63,159 nucleotides of DNA from Corynebacterium senegalense (GCF_900411315.1 NZ_LS990887.1:445554-508712), one strand, 5' to 3'. Positions 1-10,067 are shown, numbered from the stretch's first letter. Program-made: numbers and translations. The notes: generated by a model from the letters alone, not told the origin.

Positions 1-1872
<1,872 letters not shown>

Positions 1873-1880
1873 CTGTCCAC

Positions 1881-2741
1881 CTAGCGCAGGCCCTCGGCCA
1901 TCTCGCGGGCTTCCGCGTAGCGCCGCGCGGACTCCAGCAGTGTGGGCGCGGGCCGCGCCCACACGTCGAGCTCCACGCCCGCGGGGTCGATCTGCAGCTC
2001 GTCGAACAGGCGCCAGAGGGTCGCCGGCTCCACGGGGGCGACCGCGAGACGCGTGCCCGACTCGAGCAGCCGCGCCAGCGCGTCCTTCTCCCCGGCTCCC
2101 GTGATCCGCTCCAGGTCCACGGTGAGCCACCCCGCCCCGACGAGCACGTCGGTGTGCAGCAGGAACTCGCCGAAGGGCGCGAGGCGCTCCAGCGGCTCCG
2201 GGAAGGCGGGGATGTCGTGGTAGCGGGTGGGGCCCGCCAGGGTGCCGCGCATGACGTCGTTGAGCCGGGGTTCGTCGAGCTGCAGCACGGTGCGGGCGCC
2301 GAAGCGCTTCTCGACGTCCGCCCGGTGCTCCCCCGCCGCCTGGAGGAGCGCCTCGGTGACGTCGCGAAGCGCGCCCGGGTCGGTGATCATGCGGTGGCCG
2401 TTGCCCATCTCGATCTCGGCGGCGAGCGACCACGGTCCGACGAGCTGGACCTTCAGCTCCTCAACGCTGCCCCAGCACTCCTGCAGGATGTCGAGGTCGC
2501 GGGGCATGCGATCGCGCGCGGCGCGGTGCTGCGTGGCCACCCGCCAGCCGCGCGGGCCGCGGTCGATGGGGATGTCCAGCAGCGCTGCGGTGCGCCCGAC
2601 GGCGTCGGAGCCGACGCCGCGCTCGGGCAGCTGCGGGACGTGCGGCAGCGGGCTTTCGCTGCGGACGACGTCCGCCGCCTCCTCCATGCTGGTGCCCGGC
2701 AGCTCGCCGAGGCCGAATGCGCTCACGCCCCCACCCCTCAC
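1881..2741 (-). CDS. MetE-like (UROD/MetE fold) protein
   Basis: About 286 residues with the fold signature of the catalytic half of cobalamin-independent methionine synthase (QLDEP motif near the middle, [10 protein letters not shown], repeated beta/alpha pattern). It is far shorter than MetE (about 750 residues), and I do not see the Cys residues that bind the catalytic zinc in MetE: the only cysteine is in the QECWGS segment. Methionine synthesis should therefore not be assumed. Actinobacteria keep such a gene between mnmA and ligA, as here. GTG at 2741 overlaps the mnmA stop codon (GTGA), so the two are translationally coupled; a second GTG at 2726, preceded by GAGGGGTGGGGG, is an alternative start. 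Confidence 0.75.
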   Translation of the reverse strand: MRGGGVSAFGLGELPGTSMEEAADVVRSESPLPHVPQLPERGVGSDAVGRTAALLDIPIDRGPRGWRVATQHRAARDRMPRDLDILQECWGSVEELKVQLVGPWSLAAEIEMGNGHRMITDPGALRDVTEALLQAAGEHRADVEKRFGARTVLQLDEPRLNDVMRGTLAGPTRYHDIPAFPEPLERLAPFGEFLLHTDVLVGAGWLTVDLERITGAGEKDALARLLESGTRLAVAPVEPATLWRLFDELQIDPAGVELDVWARPAPTLLESARRYAEAREMAEGLR

Positions 2742-3817
2742 GCCGTGGCGCAGATCGTGCCGGAGCCGAGGACGACGTCGCCCAGCCCGTCCGGGTCGGG
2801 CATGTAGAGCACGGCCGCCTGGCCCGGCGCGACGCCCTCGAGCGGCTCGTGGAGGGTGAGGGTCATCCCGTCGCCCGCGATGGCGGCGCGGCAGGGTACG
2901 ACTCCGCCGTGGGCGCGGACCTGGACCAGCGCCTCGAAGGTGCCGGCCATCGCTTCGTGGAGGACCTTGAGCCTGTCGGCGCGGATCTCGCGGACCTTGA
3001 GCGCCTCGCGCGGGCCGACGGTGACCTCCCCCGTCGCGGCGTCGATGCCCGTGACGTAGCGCGGCCTGCCGTCGGCTGCGGGGACGCGCAGATCGAGTCC
3101 GCGGCGCTGGCCGATGGTGTACTGGAACACCCCGTCGTGCTGCTTCAGCTCGGTGCCGTCGCCGTCGCGCACGATGCCGGGCCGCAGCCCGATCTTCGCG
3201 CCCAGGAAGGCCTGGGTGTTGCCGTCGGGGATGAAGCAGATGTCGTAGGAGTCGGGCTTAGTGGCGGTGGCGAAGCCGTGGCGGGCGGCCTCCTCGCGGA
3301 TCTGCGGCTTCTCGGTGTCGCCGACCGGGAACAGGCACGCGTCCAGCTCGCGGCGGGTGAGCACGCCGAGCACGTAGGACTGGTCCTTCAGCGGGTCCGC
3401 GCTGCGGCGCAGGTTGCCGTCGTCGTCGAGCACGGCGTAGTGCCCGGTGGCCACGGCGTCGAAGCCGAGGGCGAGGGCGCGCTCGAGCAGCGCGGCGAAC
3501 TTGATCTTCTCGTTGCAGCGCAGGCAGGGGTTGGGCGTCTCGCCGTTTTCGTAGGACCAGACGAAGTTGTCGATGACGTCCTCTTTGAACCGGTCCGAGA
3601 AGTCCCACACGTAGAAGGGGATGCCCAGCTTGTCGCAGACGCGGCGGGCATCGGCGGAATCCTCCAGCGAGCAGCAGCCGCGGGCGGACTCACGGGTGGC
3701 CTGCGGGTCGCGCGACAGAGCCAGGTGCACGCCGACGACGTCGTGGCCCGCCTCCACGAGGCGCGCCGCCGCCACGGAGCTGTCCACTCCCCCGCTCATC
3801 GCCGCCAAAACACGCAT
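2738..3817 (-). CDS. mnmA: tRNA-specific 2-thiouridylase MnmA
   Basis: Cytoplasmic enzyme that adenylates and then thiolates U34 in the anticodon of tRNA Lys, Glu and Gln, giving s2U34. The protein has 359 residues. The ATP pyrophosphatase PP-loop SGGVDSS is at residues 8-14. The two catalytic cysteines are recognisable as C101 ([10 protein letters not shown]) and C194 (DICFIPDGN). The sulfur it uses comes from a cysteine desulfurase; a candidate lies at 10068-11207 on the same strand. ATG at 3817 lies 8 nt after a minus-strand -10 box (TACACT, 3826-3831), so it is probably leaderless. Its stop overlaps the next start. Confidence 0.95.
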   Translation of the reverse strand: MRVLAAMSGGVDSSVAAARLVEAGHDVVGVHLALSRDPQATRESARGCCSLEDSADARRVCDKLGIPFYVWDFSDRFKEDVIDNFVWSYENGETPNPCLRCNEKIKFAALLERALALGFDAVATGHYAVLDDDGNLRRSADPLKDQSYVLGVLTRRELDACLFPVGDTEKPQIREEAARHGFATATKPDSYDICFIPDGNTQAFLGAKIGLRPGIVRDGDGTELKQHDGVFQYTIGQRRGLDLRVPAADGRPRYVTGIDAATGEVTVGPREALKVREIRADRLKVLHEAMAGTFEALVQVRAHGGVVPCRAAIAGDGMTLTLHEPLEGVAPGQAAVLYMPDPDGLGDVVLGSGTICATA

Positions 3818-3825
3818 GGGCCCGC

Positions 3826-3835
3826 AGTGTACCCT
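3826..3835. promoter_or_regulatory. Back-to-back -10 boxes for mnmA and the spermidine-synthase-like gene
   Basis: AGTGTACCCT encodes TACACT on the minus strand (3826-3831) and TACCCT on the plus strand (3830-3835), sharing TA. Each box is 8 nt from the start codon of its gene (3817 and 3844), so the whole 26-bp intergenic gap is two overlapping promoters and both genes look leaderless. Confidence 0.6.
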
Positions 3836-3843
3836 CGCTGGCT

Positions 3844-4647
3844 ATGGCCCCACAAAGCGAAACCTACGAGATCGACACGGGCGTGGCGGAGGTGGTCACC
3901 GAGCCCGACGGCTCGCTCGTCCTGCTGGTCAACGGGGTGCCGAGTTCCCACATCGTGCCCGGCGAGCCGGAGCGCCTCGACTTCGAGTACATGCGCTGGA
4001 TCGCTGACTTCCTGGACAGCGTCCGGCGCTGGGACAAGCCCCGCCTGACGCACCTGGGCGGGGCCGCGTGCTCCCTGCCGCGCTACTTCGCCTCCGCCTG
4101 GCCCGGCAGCCGCAACACCGTCGTCGAGATCGACATGGAGCTCGCGCAGCTCGCCCGCCAGCTTTTCGACGTCCCCCGCGCGCCCGCGGTGAAGATCCGC
4201 GTGGGCGACGCCCGCGAGGAGACCTTCGGCTTCAAGCCGGCCACGCGCGACGTGATCATCCGCGACGTGTTCTCCTCCGCCACGACCCCGCGGGAGCTGA
4301 CCACGGTGGAGTTCTACGCGGCGGCGAGGGCGTCGTTGAGCGAGCGGGGGATCTACGTGGCCAACTGCGGCTCCCACGCCGACCTGCGCGAGGCCCGCGA
4401 GGAGCTGGCGGGCATGGCCGAGGTGTGGCCGCACCTCGCGGCCATCGCCGACCCACCCATGCTCAAGGGGCGCCGCTACGGCAACATCATCCTCATCGGC
4501 GCCAACGAGCCGGTCGAGGCGAGCCCGCAGCTGACCCGCGACCTGCTCAAGGGCGCCGTGCCCGCGCACTTCAAGGGCGATGAGTGGGCCCGCCGCCTGG
4601 CGACGACTCCGCGGCGCGATCCCGACCCGACTGCTGCCGCCGGCTGA
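3844..4647 (+). CDS. Spermidine-synthase-fold / SAM-dependent methyltransferase-like protein
   Basis: A 267-residue Rossmann-fold protein of the spermidine synthase superfamily. The VVEID motif at about 93-97 is the nucleotide-ribose binding acid. The glycine-rich loop reads HLGGAACS instead of the GGGDG of true synthases, and the catalytic DxxDP loop is replaced by RDVFSSATTP, so polyamine synthesis is unlikely; a methyltransferase or non-enzymatic role is open. ATG at 3844 sits 8 nt after TACCCT (leaderless). Its 3' end overlaps the convergent membrane gene by 77 bp, and the charged tail after KGDEW lies in the overlap. Confidence 0.7.
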   Translation: MAPQSETYEIDTGVAEVVTEPDGSLVLLVNGVPSSHIVPGEPERLDFEYMRWIADFLDSVRRWDKPRLTHLGGAACSLPRYFASAWPGSRNTVVEIDMELAQLARQLFDVPRAPAVKIRVGDAREETFGFKPATRDVIIRDVFSSATTPRELTTVEFYAAARASLSERGIYVANCGSHADLREAREELAGMAEVWPHLAAIADPPMLKGRRYGNIILIGANEPVEASPQLTRDLLKGAVPAHFKGDEWARRLATTPRRDPDPTAAAG

Positions 4648-7000
4648 AGAACTCCCGGGCGACCGTGACCACGTCCGAGCGCCGCATGTCCGGCAGGTAG
4701 CAGTCCACCACGGCGAGCGCGATGGACGGCAGCGCCATCTCGTCGTCGTAAAGCAGGTACCAGCCGCGGTGCGCCGGGTGGAACTTGTACTTCGAGGCTG
4801 CCAGCGAACGGAAGCCGTAGAGCGGCTCGATCGTCGCGCCCGTCTTGTCCAGCAGGACCTCCACGAGGGAGGTCGGGGTGTCGGTGCGGGCCAGCGGCGC
4901 GCCCGACAGCGAGACCCACTCGAGTCCCTCCCCGCCCGCCACGATCGCAGCCTCGGCGAGGAGGAACTCGATGACGGGGCGGAACCCTCCCGAGTCGCGC
5001 CGCATGAAATCCAGCGTGTAGCCGACCAGGCGGCCGCTCTCGTACACGGGCAGCCAGCTTGTCACCCCGTGGAGGTGGCCCGCTTCGTCGAGCGCGATGA
5101 GCAGCCGGGTGCCCGAGTCGGCGAGTTCCTCCACGCCGCCGAGGGTGAACCCCATCTCCGGCAGGGCCTTGTCCGCCACCCACTCCTCGGACAGGGCGAC
5201 GATCTTGTCGCGGGTCTCCACGTCGCACTCGGCCCACGACGTCCACACCGCGCGCACCCCCTCCTTCGCCGCCCGGTTGCGGGCGGTGCGGATGTTCTGG
5301 AACTTCTTGCCCTTGAACTCCAGATTGTCCGTGTACATGAGCGATTCCTCCGCCACGTGGACGCTGCGGCGGCCGGGGCGGGCGAAGTCCTGGTCCACCG
5401 AGTACCACGCGACGCGCCACCCCTGCTCCGCGGCGAAGTCCTCGAAGGCGTCCGCGACCTCCCCGCGCGCCGCCGCGCTGCACCAGACGGGCCCGCCGAC
5501 GGTGACCGCGACGTTGCGGGAGACCCGGTAGGCCACGTACCCGTCCTCGCCGTGAAAGAAGCAGCGGTTGCCGTCCCACAGCCCCATCCACGCCAGGTGG
5601 TCGCCGGTGCCGCGCTCGAGCATGGCGCGGGCGCGGGCGCGGTCCTGCTCCGCCGCGGCCGACGGCGGCGAGGAGAGCACCCGGAACAGCAGGTAGAGCG
5701 CGACAGCCCAGAAGACGATGCCGACCCACTCGTAGAGGGCCCACGCCGCAGCCGTGCGGGGCACGAGGTAGTGCGGCATGAGCACCGCGACGGCCGGGGG
5801 AAGGTAGCGAATCGGCAGCTCCGCCAGCACCGACCCCAGCGTCGTCGGGGTGAGGAAGCCGTGGCGCAGGGACATCGCGCCTGCGGTCCACACCGCGGCG
5901 GTCGTGGCCAGGGCCGCCAGCACCCGGGCGACGGCCGGGCGCCACTCGGAGCCGACCGCGAAGCGGCGGCGCGTCGCCGCCAGCACCGCCAGCACGCCCA
6001 GCCAGGGCAGCACCACGAGGACGACGTTGACGTTGGTCATCGCGTCGCCGCCGACCCCGCCGACCTGCGCGGCGATGACCACCAGGGAGCCGGCCGTGGC
6101 GGCCACCGCCAGAAGCCACGCCAGGCGGCGCCCGCGCGCCAAACCGAGCGCGATGACGAGCATGAGGGCGAGCGGGACCAGGTTGAGCAGGAAGGGCCCG
6201 ACACCGTTCTGCTGGTTAATGGCGATGGCCTCCTGGCACGCCGTCGAGGCGACGTCGCGGCAGCGGTGGGCGACCTGGTGGGAGGCTAACGCCGGCTCCC
6301 ACATCAGCTTGCTCACCCCGGCGAACGGCCCCTCCGCGGCGGGGTTGAGCGCCGTAAGGACCGGTCCCGTCGAGACGGCCGCGACCAGGGTGGCAACCAT
6401 GACGCGGGACTCGCGCAGCGACATGTGCCACGCCGGGCCGGTGTCTGCGTCAATCAGGCTGCCCGCCGCCCACCCGAGGAGGACGGCGGAGAGCGCCACG
6501 ACGTCGCTCAGCGCGCCCGAGTAGAGCACGAGGGTGCCGGTCAGGGCGAGCATCACCAGGCGCAGGCGCCGGCGCCACAGGACGCCCATGCCCGCCGTGG
6601 CGACGGCAGCCGGGCCGAAGATCCAAGCGACCGGAGAGAGGAACGTCTCGTTGGCGAGGTCGGTGCCCCACTGGTTGAAACCGGCGTGCTCGATGAACGT
6701 CGCCGCCACCAGGCCGGCGGGTACGGCGACCGCCTGGGAAGCCGCCGCGGCGACGAGGAAGCGCCGCGAGCCCAGGCTCACCTCGGCCGGCACCGCGAAG
6801 GCGGCCCACGCCAGCGAGGAAAACAGCAGCCCGACCGGGTGGCCGCTGGTCAGCCCCGAGCTGGCGATGTGCCACAGCTCCGAGTCTCCCGGCAGGTCGA
6901 CGCCGAGGGCGACCCCTGTGGCCGCACGCACCGCGAAGGTGAGCCACACGGCCGCGAGGAGGACCAGGGAGACCGGGATGGAACGGGCTATCGACCTCAT
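4571..7000 (-). CDS. Aminoacyl-phosphatidylglycerol synthase-like membrane protein (DUF2156 / MprF-type)
   Basis: 809 residues. Residues 1 to about 450 are strongly hydrophobic, with a dozen or so membrane spans and a rhomboid-like start. From about 470 to 790 follows a soluble domain of the MprF/LysX C-terminal type (DUF2156, tandem GNAT fold), with EGxxLMYTDNLEFKGKKFQNIRTARNRA-like basic segments and a FxSLAASKYKFHP motif near the end. This family moves an amino acid from aminoacyl-tRNA to phosphatidylglycerol or a related lipid, reducing surface negative charge. In C. glutamicum a related enzyme alanylates lipid (family knowledge from memory). ATG at 7000 overlaps the esterase stop (ATGA), so the pair is coupled. 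The last ~25 codons overlap the convergent gene. Confidence 0.75.
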   Translation of the reverse strand: MRSIARSIPVSLVLLAAVWLTFAVRAATGVALGVDLPGDSELWHIASSGLTSGHPVGLLFSSLAWAAFAVPAEVSLGSRRFLVAAAASQAVAVPAGLVAATFIEHAGFNQWGTDLANETFLSPVAWIFGPAAVATAGMGVLWRRRLRLVMLALTGTLVLYSGALSDVVALSAVLLGWAAGSLIDADTGPAWHMSLRESRVMVATLVAAVSTGPVLTALNPAAEGPFAGVSKLMWEPALASHQVAHRCRDVASTACQEAIAINQQNGVGPFLLNLVPLALMLVIALGLARGRRLAWLLAVAATAGSLVVIAAQVGGVGGDAMTNVNVVLVVLPWLGVLAVLAATRRRFAVGSEWRPAVARVLAALATTAAVWTAGAMSLRHGFLTPTTLGSVLAELPIRYLPPAVAVLMPHYLVPRTAAAWALYEWVGIVFWAVALYLLFRVLSSPPSAAAEQDRARARAMLERGTGDHLAWMGLWDGNRCFFHGEDGYVAYRVSRNVAVTVGGPVWCSAAARGEVADAFEDFAAEQGWRVAWYSVDQDFARPGRRSVHVAEESLMYTDNLEFKGKKFQNIRTARNRAAKEGVRAVWTSWAECDVETRDKIVALSEEWVADKALPEMGFTLGGVEELADSGTRLLIALDEAGHLHGVTSWLPVYESGRLVGYTLDFMRRDSGGFRPVIEFLLAEAAIVAGGEGLEWVSLSGAPLARTDTPTSLVEVLLDKTGATIEPLYGFRSLAASKYKFHPAHRGWYLLYDDEMALPSIALAVVDCYLPDMRRSDVVTVAREFFSRRQQSGRDRAAESSPGGGPTHRP

Positions 7001-8214
7001 GCGATTCCTCCCCTTTTCGCCACGAACTCGAGGTTCTGGCGCAGCGCGACGCGCCACACTCCGTAGCTGTGCGCGCCCGGCAGGGTGTCGTAGGTGGTGT
7101 CCATCCCCGCGGTCCGGGCGAGGTCGTTGAGGTGCGGCAGCGCCGCCGTGCTCATCTGGTCGCGCTCGCCGGCGACGAAGCGCCCGGCGATGCCCCGGTA
7201 GGTGTCCGTCCCCGCGGCGTTTTCCAGGAGGGTGGCGGGGTTGACGGCCTGGAAGGCCTCCTCGCTGCCGTCGAAAAGCTCGTTCACCGTCTTGTCGTGG
7301 CTGCCGATGCTCGGCTCGGGCTCGCCGGAGAAGTCGAGGAAGGAGCCGTAGGCGGCGGGGTTGTTGGTCACCACCTGCAGAGCGCAGGTGCCACCGTAGC
7401 TCAGCCCGCCGATCGTCCACGTGCGCTGGTCGGGGTTGACGCGGAAGGTCGAGCGCGCAAGCTCGGGGATGTCGCGCGAGAGGTAGGTCTGCATCTCGAG
7501 CTCCGGGCCGTCGACGCAGCCGGGGTTGCCGGTGTCCGAGCCTGTCGCATCCGCGCTGATCACCAGCGGGGCAACGCCGTCGTGCTCGACCTGGAAGTCG
7601 TCGAGGGCCTGGGCGGCCTGGCCGTCGGTGAACCAGCCGCTCGGACGACCCGGACTGCCGGAGAGGAGCACGAGGACGGGCAGGTTCGCGTCGTGCCAGT
7701 AAGCGGGCGGGACGTAGGCCACGGCGTCGCGAAGCGGCTCCGCGGGCACCGTGACGAGCGCCCCCACCTCGCGCCCGTCGAGCGTCGGGGCCGAGGTGGC
7801 CGCCTGGAACTCCTCGAGGGTCATCGGCACGGTGACGGGGACCGGCTTGAACGAGCCGATCGTCGGGTACTCCTGGTAGACGAGGTTCGACGCGAGGTAG
7901 GCCACGACCACCGCCACGACGGCGAGCGGCGCGAGCCAGAGCCTCCGGCCCCGCTGGAACAGCGCGGAGAAGAGAACGAAGGCGGCGCCCGTCCCGCAGG
8001 CGTAGATGCTCGCGGGCACCGAGTCCGGGAAGGGCTTCGGCCACACGCCGAGGCAGAAGGCGACGACGGCGAGGAGAACCAGCGCCGCCCCCGCCGCCCA
8101 CGCGGTGCGCCGGTTGGGGCGCAGCAGCGCCAGGAGCGCGCACGCGGCGGCGGCGACGTAGATGACTACGGCCGCGGCGGGCGAGACGAGAGACACAGAT
8201 CGGACAAACTCCAC
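6997..8214 (-). CDS. Membrane-anchored esterase (esterase D / antigen 85-like fold)
   Basis: 405 residues. The first ~115 contain four hydrophobic helices. From about 120 on there is an extracytoplasmic alpha/beta hydrolase with nucleophile S272 in GGLSYGG, an acidic residue in GERDQ and a histidine in GAHSYG near the end. Esterases paired with lipid-aminoacylating enzymes can hydrolyse aminoacyl-lipids, and the 4-bp overlap with the synthase gene supports a synthase/hydrolase pair. The GTG at 8214 is 7 nt after a minus-strand -10 (TAGATT), consistent with leaderless initiation; GTG at 8196, with GGAG upstream, is an alternative. Confidence 0.75.
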   Translation of the reverse strand: MEFVRSVSLVSPAAAVVIYVAAAACALLALLRPNRRTAWAAGAALVLLAVVAFCLGVWPKPFPDSVPASIYACGTGAAFVLFSALFQRGRRLWLAPLAVVAVVVAYLASNLVYQEYPTIGSFKPVPVTVPMTLEEFQAATSAPTLDGREVGALVTVPAEPLRDAVAYVPPAYWHDANLPVLVLLSGSPGRPSGWFTDGQAAQALDDFQVEHDGVAPLVISADATGSDTGNPGCVDGPELEMQTYLSRDIPELARSTFRVNPDQRTWTIGGLSYGGTCALQVVTNNPAAYGSFLDFSGEPEPSIGSHDKTVNELFDGSEEAFQAVNPATLLENAAGTDTYRGIAGRFVAGERDQMSTAALPHLNDLARTAGMDTTYDTLPGAHSYGVWRVALRQNLEFVAKRGGIA

Positions 8215-8220
8215 GGTTTG

Positions 8221-8227
8221 TAATCTA
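8221..8227. promoter_or_regulatory. Almost fully overlapping divergent -10 boxes
   Basis: TAATCTA gives TAATCT on the plus strand (8221-8226) and TAGATT on the minus strand (8222-8227). The plus box is 8 nt before ATG 8235 and the minus box 7 nt before GTG 8214. The whole gap between the two start codons is 20 bp, so the two polymerases cannot bind at once and both mRNAs would be leaderless. Confidence 0.55.
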
Positions 8228-8234
8228 GGTCGCC

Positions 8235-8873
8235 ATGGGCCTGCTCTCCCACCTTCCGCGCCTCCTTCCCGACCCCTCCACAGCAACCTCCCAGTCCGCT
8301 GGCCGGGTTGTCGTGGCCGTTCACGGGACCCTGTCGGAGCCCGCCGCCTTCCGCGCCCTCGGCCGGACCCTCGGGGAGCGCGGGGTGGACTTGCTCGCGC
8401 CCTTCCACGGGGCGAGGGGCACGGCGCTTCTCGACGCCTCCGCCGCCGCCATCGCCCGAGACATCCGCGCCCTCCCCGCCGCCGTCTCGCGCGTCGACGT
8501 CGTGGGCCACTCCTCGGGCGCGCTGGTCGCGCTGCGCGCGCTCGCCGACCCGGAGGTGCGGGGGCGGCTGGGCACGCTCGTCGGGCTGGGCGCGCCGTGG
8601 CGGGGAACCGACCACCGCGCCTGGTACCGCCCCGACTGGCTCGTGCGGCGGGTCCTTGGCGAGTCCTTCGTGGAGCTGGAGGACGTCGCGGGAGAGCCCG
8701 TCCCGGAGGGCGTCGAGGTCGTCTCGATCGTCTCGGCCGCGGACCGGATCGTGCCCGCCCGCTCGTCGCGCCTCGGCCGGGTGATCGGCGTGGGCGAGGT
8801 GGCGCACGCGCGCCTGCCGCGGCGCACCGACGCCATCCTGGCGGCGCTGGACATCGGCCCCGGCTGCGCGTGA
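8235..8873 (+). CDS. Small alpha/beta hydrolase (lipase-like)
   Basis: 212 residues with a standard alpha/beta hydrolase layout: oxyanion-hole strand VVVAVHGT at 25-32, nucleophile elbow GHSSG with S93, acid in AADRIVP, histidine in GEVAHARLP. It resembles bacterial triacylglycerol lipases of the LipA/EstA type, but there is no signal peptide, so it is probably cytoplasmic. Substrate unknown. It is divergent from the esterase/aminoacyl-PG synthase pair and shares its promoter region, which hints at a lipid-related role. A hairpin follows the stop codon. Confidence 0.75.
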   Translation: MGLLSHLPRLLPDPSTATSQSAGRVVVAVHGTLSEPAAFRALGRTLGERGVDLLAPFHGARGTALLDASAAAIARDIRALPAAVSRVDVVGHSSGALVALRALADPEVRGRLGTLVGLGAPWRGTDHRAWYRPDWLVRRVLGESFVELEDVAGEPVPEGVEVVSIVSAADRIVPARSSRLGRVIGVGEVAHARLPRRTDAILAALDIGPGCA

Positions 8874-8883
8874 GCGCCGAAAA

Positions 8884-8915
8884 CGCCCCGCCCCCGGGAG
8901 GTGGCGGGGGCGGCG
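8884..8915. terminator. GC-rich hairpin between convergent genes
   Basis: CCGCCCCC (8888-8895) pairs with GGGGGCGG (8906-8913) around a 10-nt loop, with outer CGCC/GGCG pairs. It lies between the converging hydrolase and lysozyme genes. The U-tract is poor in either direction, so efficiency is uncertain. Confidence 0.5.
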
Positions 8916-8930
8916 CGTCGGAAAGCGCTG

Positions 8931-9998
8931 TTACTTGGAGGCGTTGTTGAGCAGGATGAGGAGGTCGCCGACCGAGTAGTCGCCGACCATCATCGTGCGC
9001 AGGTCCTCCACCGGCAGCTGGCCGCTGGTGACCAGGTCGCGGACCGCGCCGGCGATGTTGTCGGCGTCGAAGTCGTTGAAGCCGAGCTGCTGCGCCGCCT
9101 GCGCCACCTGCGGGGCGGCGAGGATGCCGCCGGCGAGGCCGAGGATCGCGACGACGAGGGCGGTGCTGTTCTGCTCGAGGACCGCGAGGTCGCCCGCCTC
9201 CGGGGCCTGGAAGGCCTCGAGGACGCCGCCGCCGGCGGTGAGGTCGCCCGCGACGAAGCTGCCGAAGGCGCCGCTGTTGCCGTTGAAGATGTTCTGGTCC
9301 ACCGGGGTGGACACGCCCGCGACGCGGCCGTCGCCGGAGCGCTGCCAGATGGACACCTTGTCCCAGCCGCCGACGGGGCGCGGCGCCTGGTTCTGGTAGG
9401 CGGCGAGCCACAGCGGGTAGCCGGTGAAGGCGCTGGTGTTGTCCATGTGCTCGTACCAGAAGTAGCGGTAGGTGTAGACCATCGGCTTCGTGCCGGTGGC
9501 GCGCTCGACCTCGGTGAGGAAGGTCTGGGTCCAGGCGGCGAGCGCGGCCGGGTTGAGCCCCTCATCAACCTCGAGGTCGAGCACCGGGGGCAGGTTCAGA
9601 GCGGGGCCGGCGTTGATGACCTCGGAGAAGTAGCGGGCCTGGACGGTCGGGTCCTCGGCCGGGCGGGCGTAGTGGTAGGCGCCGACGGCAAGGCCGGCGT
9701 CGCGCGCGGCCTGTGCGTCTTCGTCGTAGTAGACGTTCTTCCAGCCCTCGCCCTCCGAGGCCTTGACGAAGGCGAAGTTCTGGCCGCCGGGGCCGGCGAC
9801 GGTCTTCCAGTCGATAGCGGCGCCGCCGGGGCGCTGGTGCCCGGCGACGTCGACGCCCTGGACAAGGCCCGGGATGCCCTGCGCGCCCGCCTCGGTGTCG
9901 CGGGTGGGGCTGAAGGGGACGACGACGGCGAGGGCGCCGGTGAGCAGCGCGGCCACGAGGGCGGCGAGAACGGTGTGGTACCTCCGGTTGACATGCAT
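8931..9998 (-). CDS. Secreted GH25 lysozyme (muramidase) with C-terminal extension
   Basis: 355 residues. A signal peptide covers about residues 1-38 (MHVNRRYHT, then a hydrophobic core). The GH25 catalytic domain spans about 45-250, with D50 (GVDVAGHQ) and the catalytic D141-x-E143 (VLDLEVDE). It should cut the N-acetylmuramic acid to N-acetylglucosamine bond in peptidoglycan, for wall remodelling. After the GH25 domain there are about 100 residues with a hydrophobic Ala/Gly/Leu stretch (ALVVAILGLAGGILAAP) and acidic helices that I do not recognise. ATG at 9998 is 7 nt after TACACT, so it is probably leaderless. Confidence 0.85.
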   Translation of the reverse strand: MHVNRRYHTVLAALVAALLTGALAVVVPFSPTRDTEAGAQGIPGLVQGVDVAGHQRPGGAAIDWKTVAGPGGQNFAFVKASEGEGWKNVYYDEDAQAARDAGLAVGAYHYARPAEDPTVQARYFSEVINAGPALNLPPVLDLEVDEGLNPAALAAWTQTFLTEVERATGTKPMVYTYRYFWYEHMDNTSAFTGYPLWLAAYQNQAPRPVGGWDKVSIWQRSGDGRVAGVSTPVDQNIFNGNSGAFGSFVAGDLTAGGGVLEAFQAPEAGDLAVLEQNSTALVVAILGLAGGILAAPQVAQAAQQLGFNDFDADNIAGAVRDLVTSGQLPVEDLRTMMVGDYSVGDLLILLNNASK

Positions 9999-10005
9999 GA
10001 GCCGC

Positions 10006-10011
10006 AGTGTA
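10006..10011 (-). promoter_or_regulatory. -10 box of the lysozyme gene
   Basis: TACACT on the minus strand, 7 nt before ATG 9998. A TTGCAA further upstream is a possible -35, but its spacing is too long to be convincing. Confidence 0.45.
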
Positions 10012-10067
10012 TAGCACCAGCCCCACTAATTCATTTGCAACACACTAGTCACAAATGAAACAGGCTC

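Noticed and set aside
7001..8143. N-terminal extension of the aminoacyl-PG synthase-like frame
   Set aside because: The region is out of frame relative to the esterase gene that occupies it; real start is ATG 7000 overlapping the esterase stop.
8215..9411. N-terminal extension of the esterase frame into the lysozyme region
   Set aside because: The sequence is Arg/Pro/Ala-rich shadow; the -10 box and GTG at 8214 mark the start.
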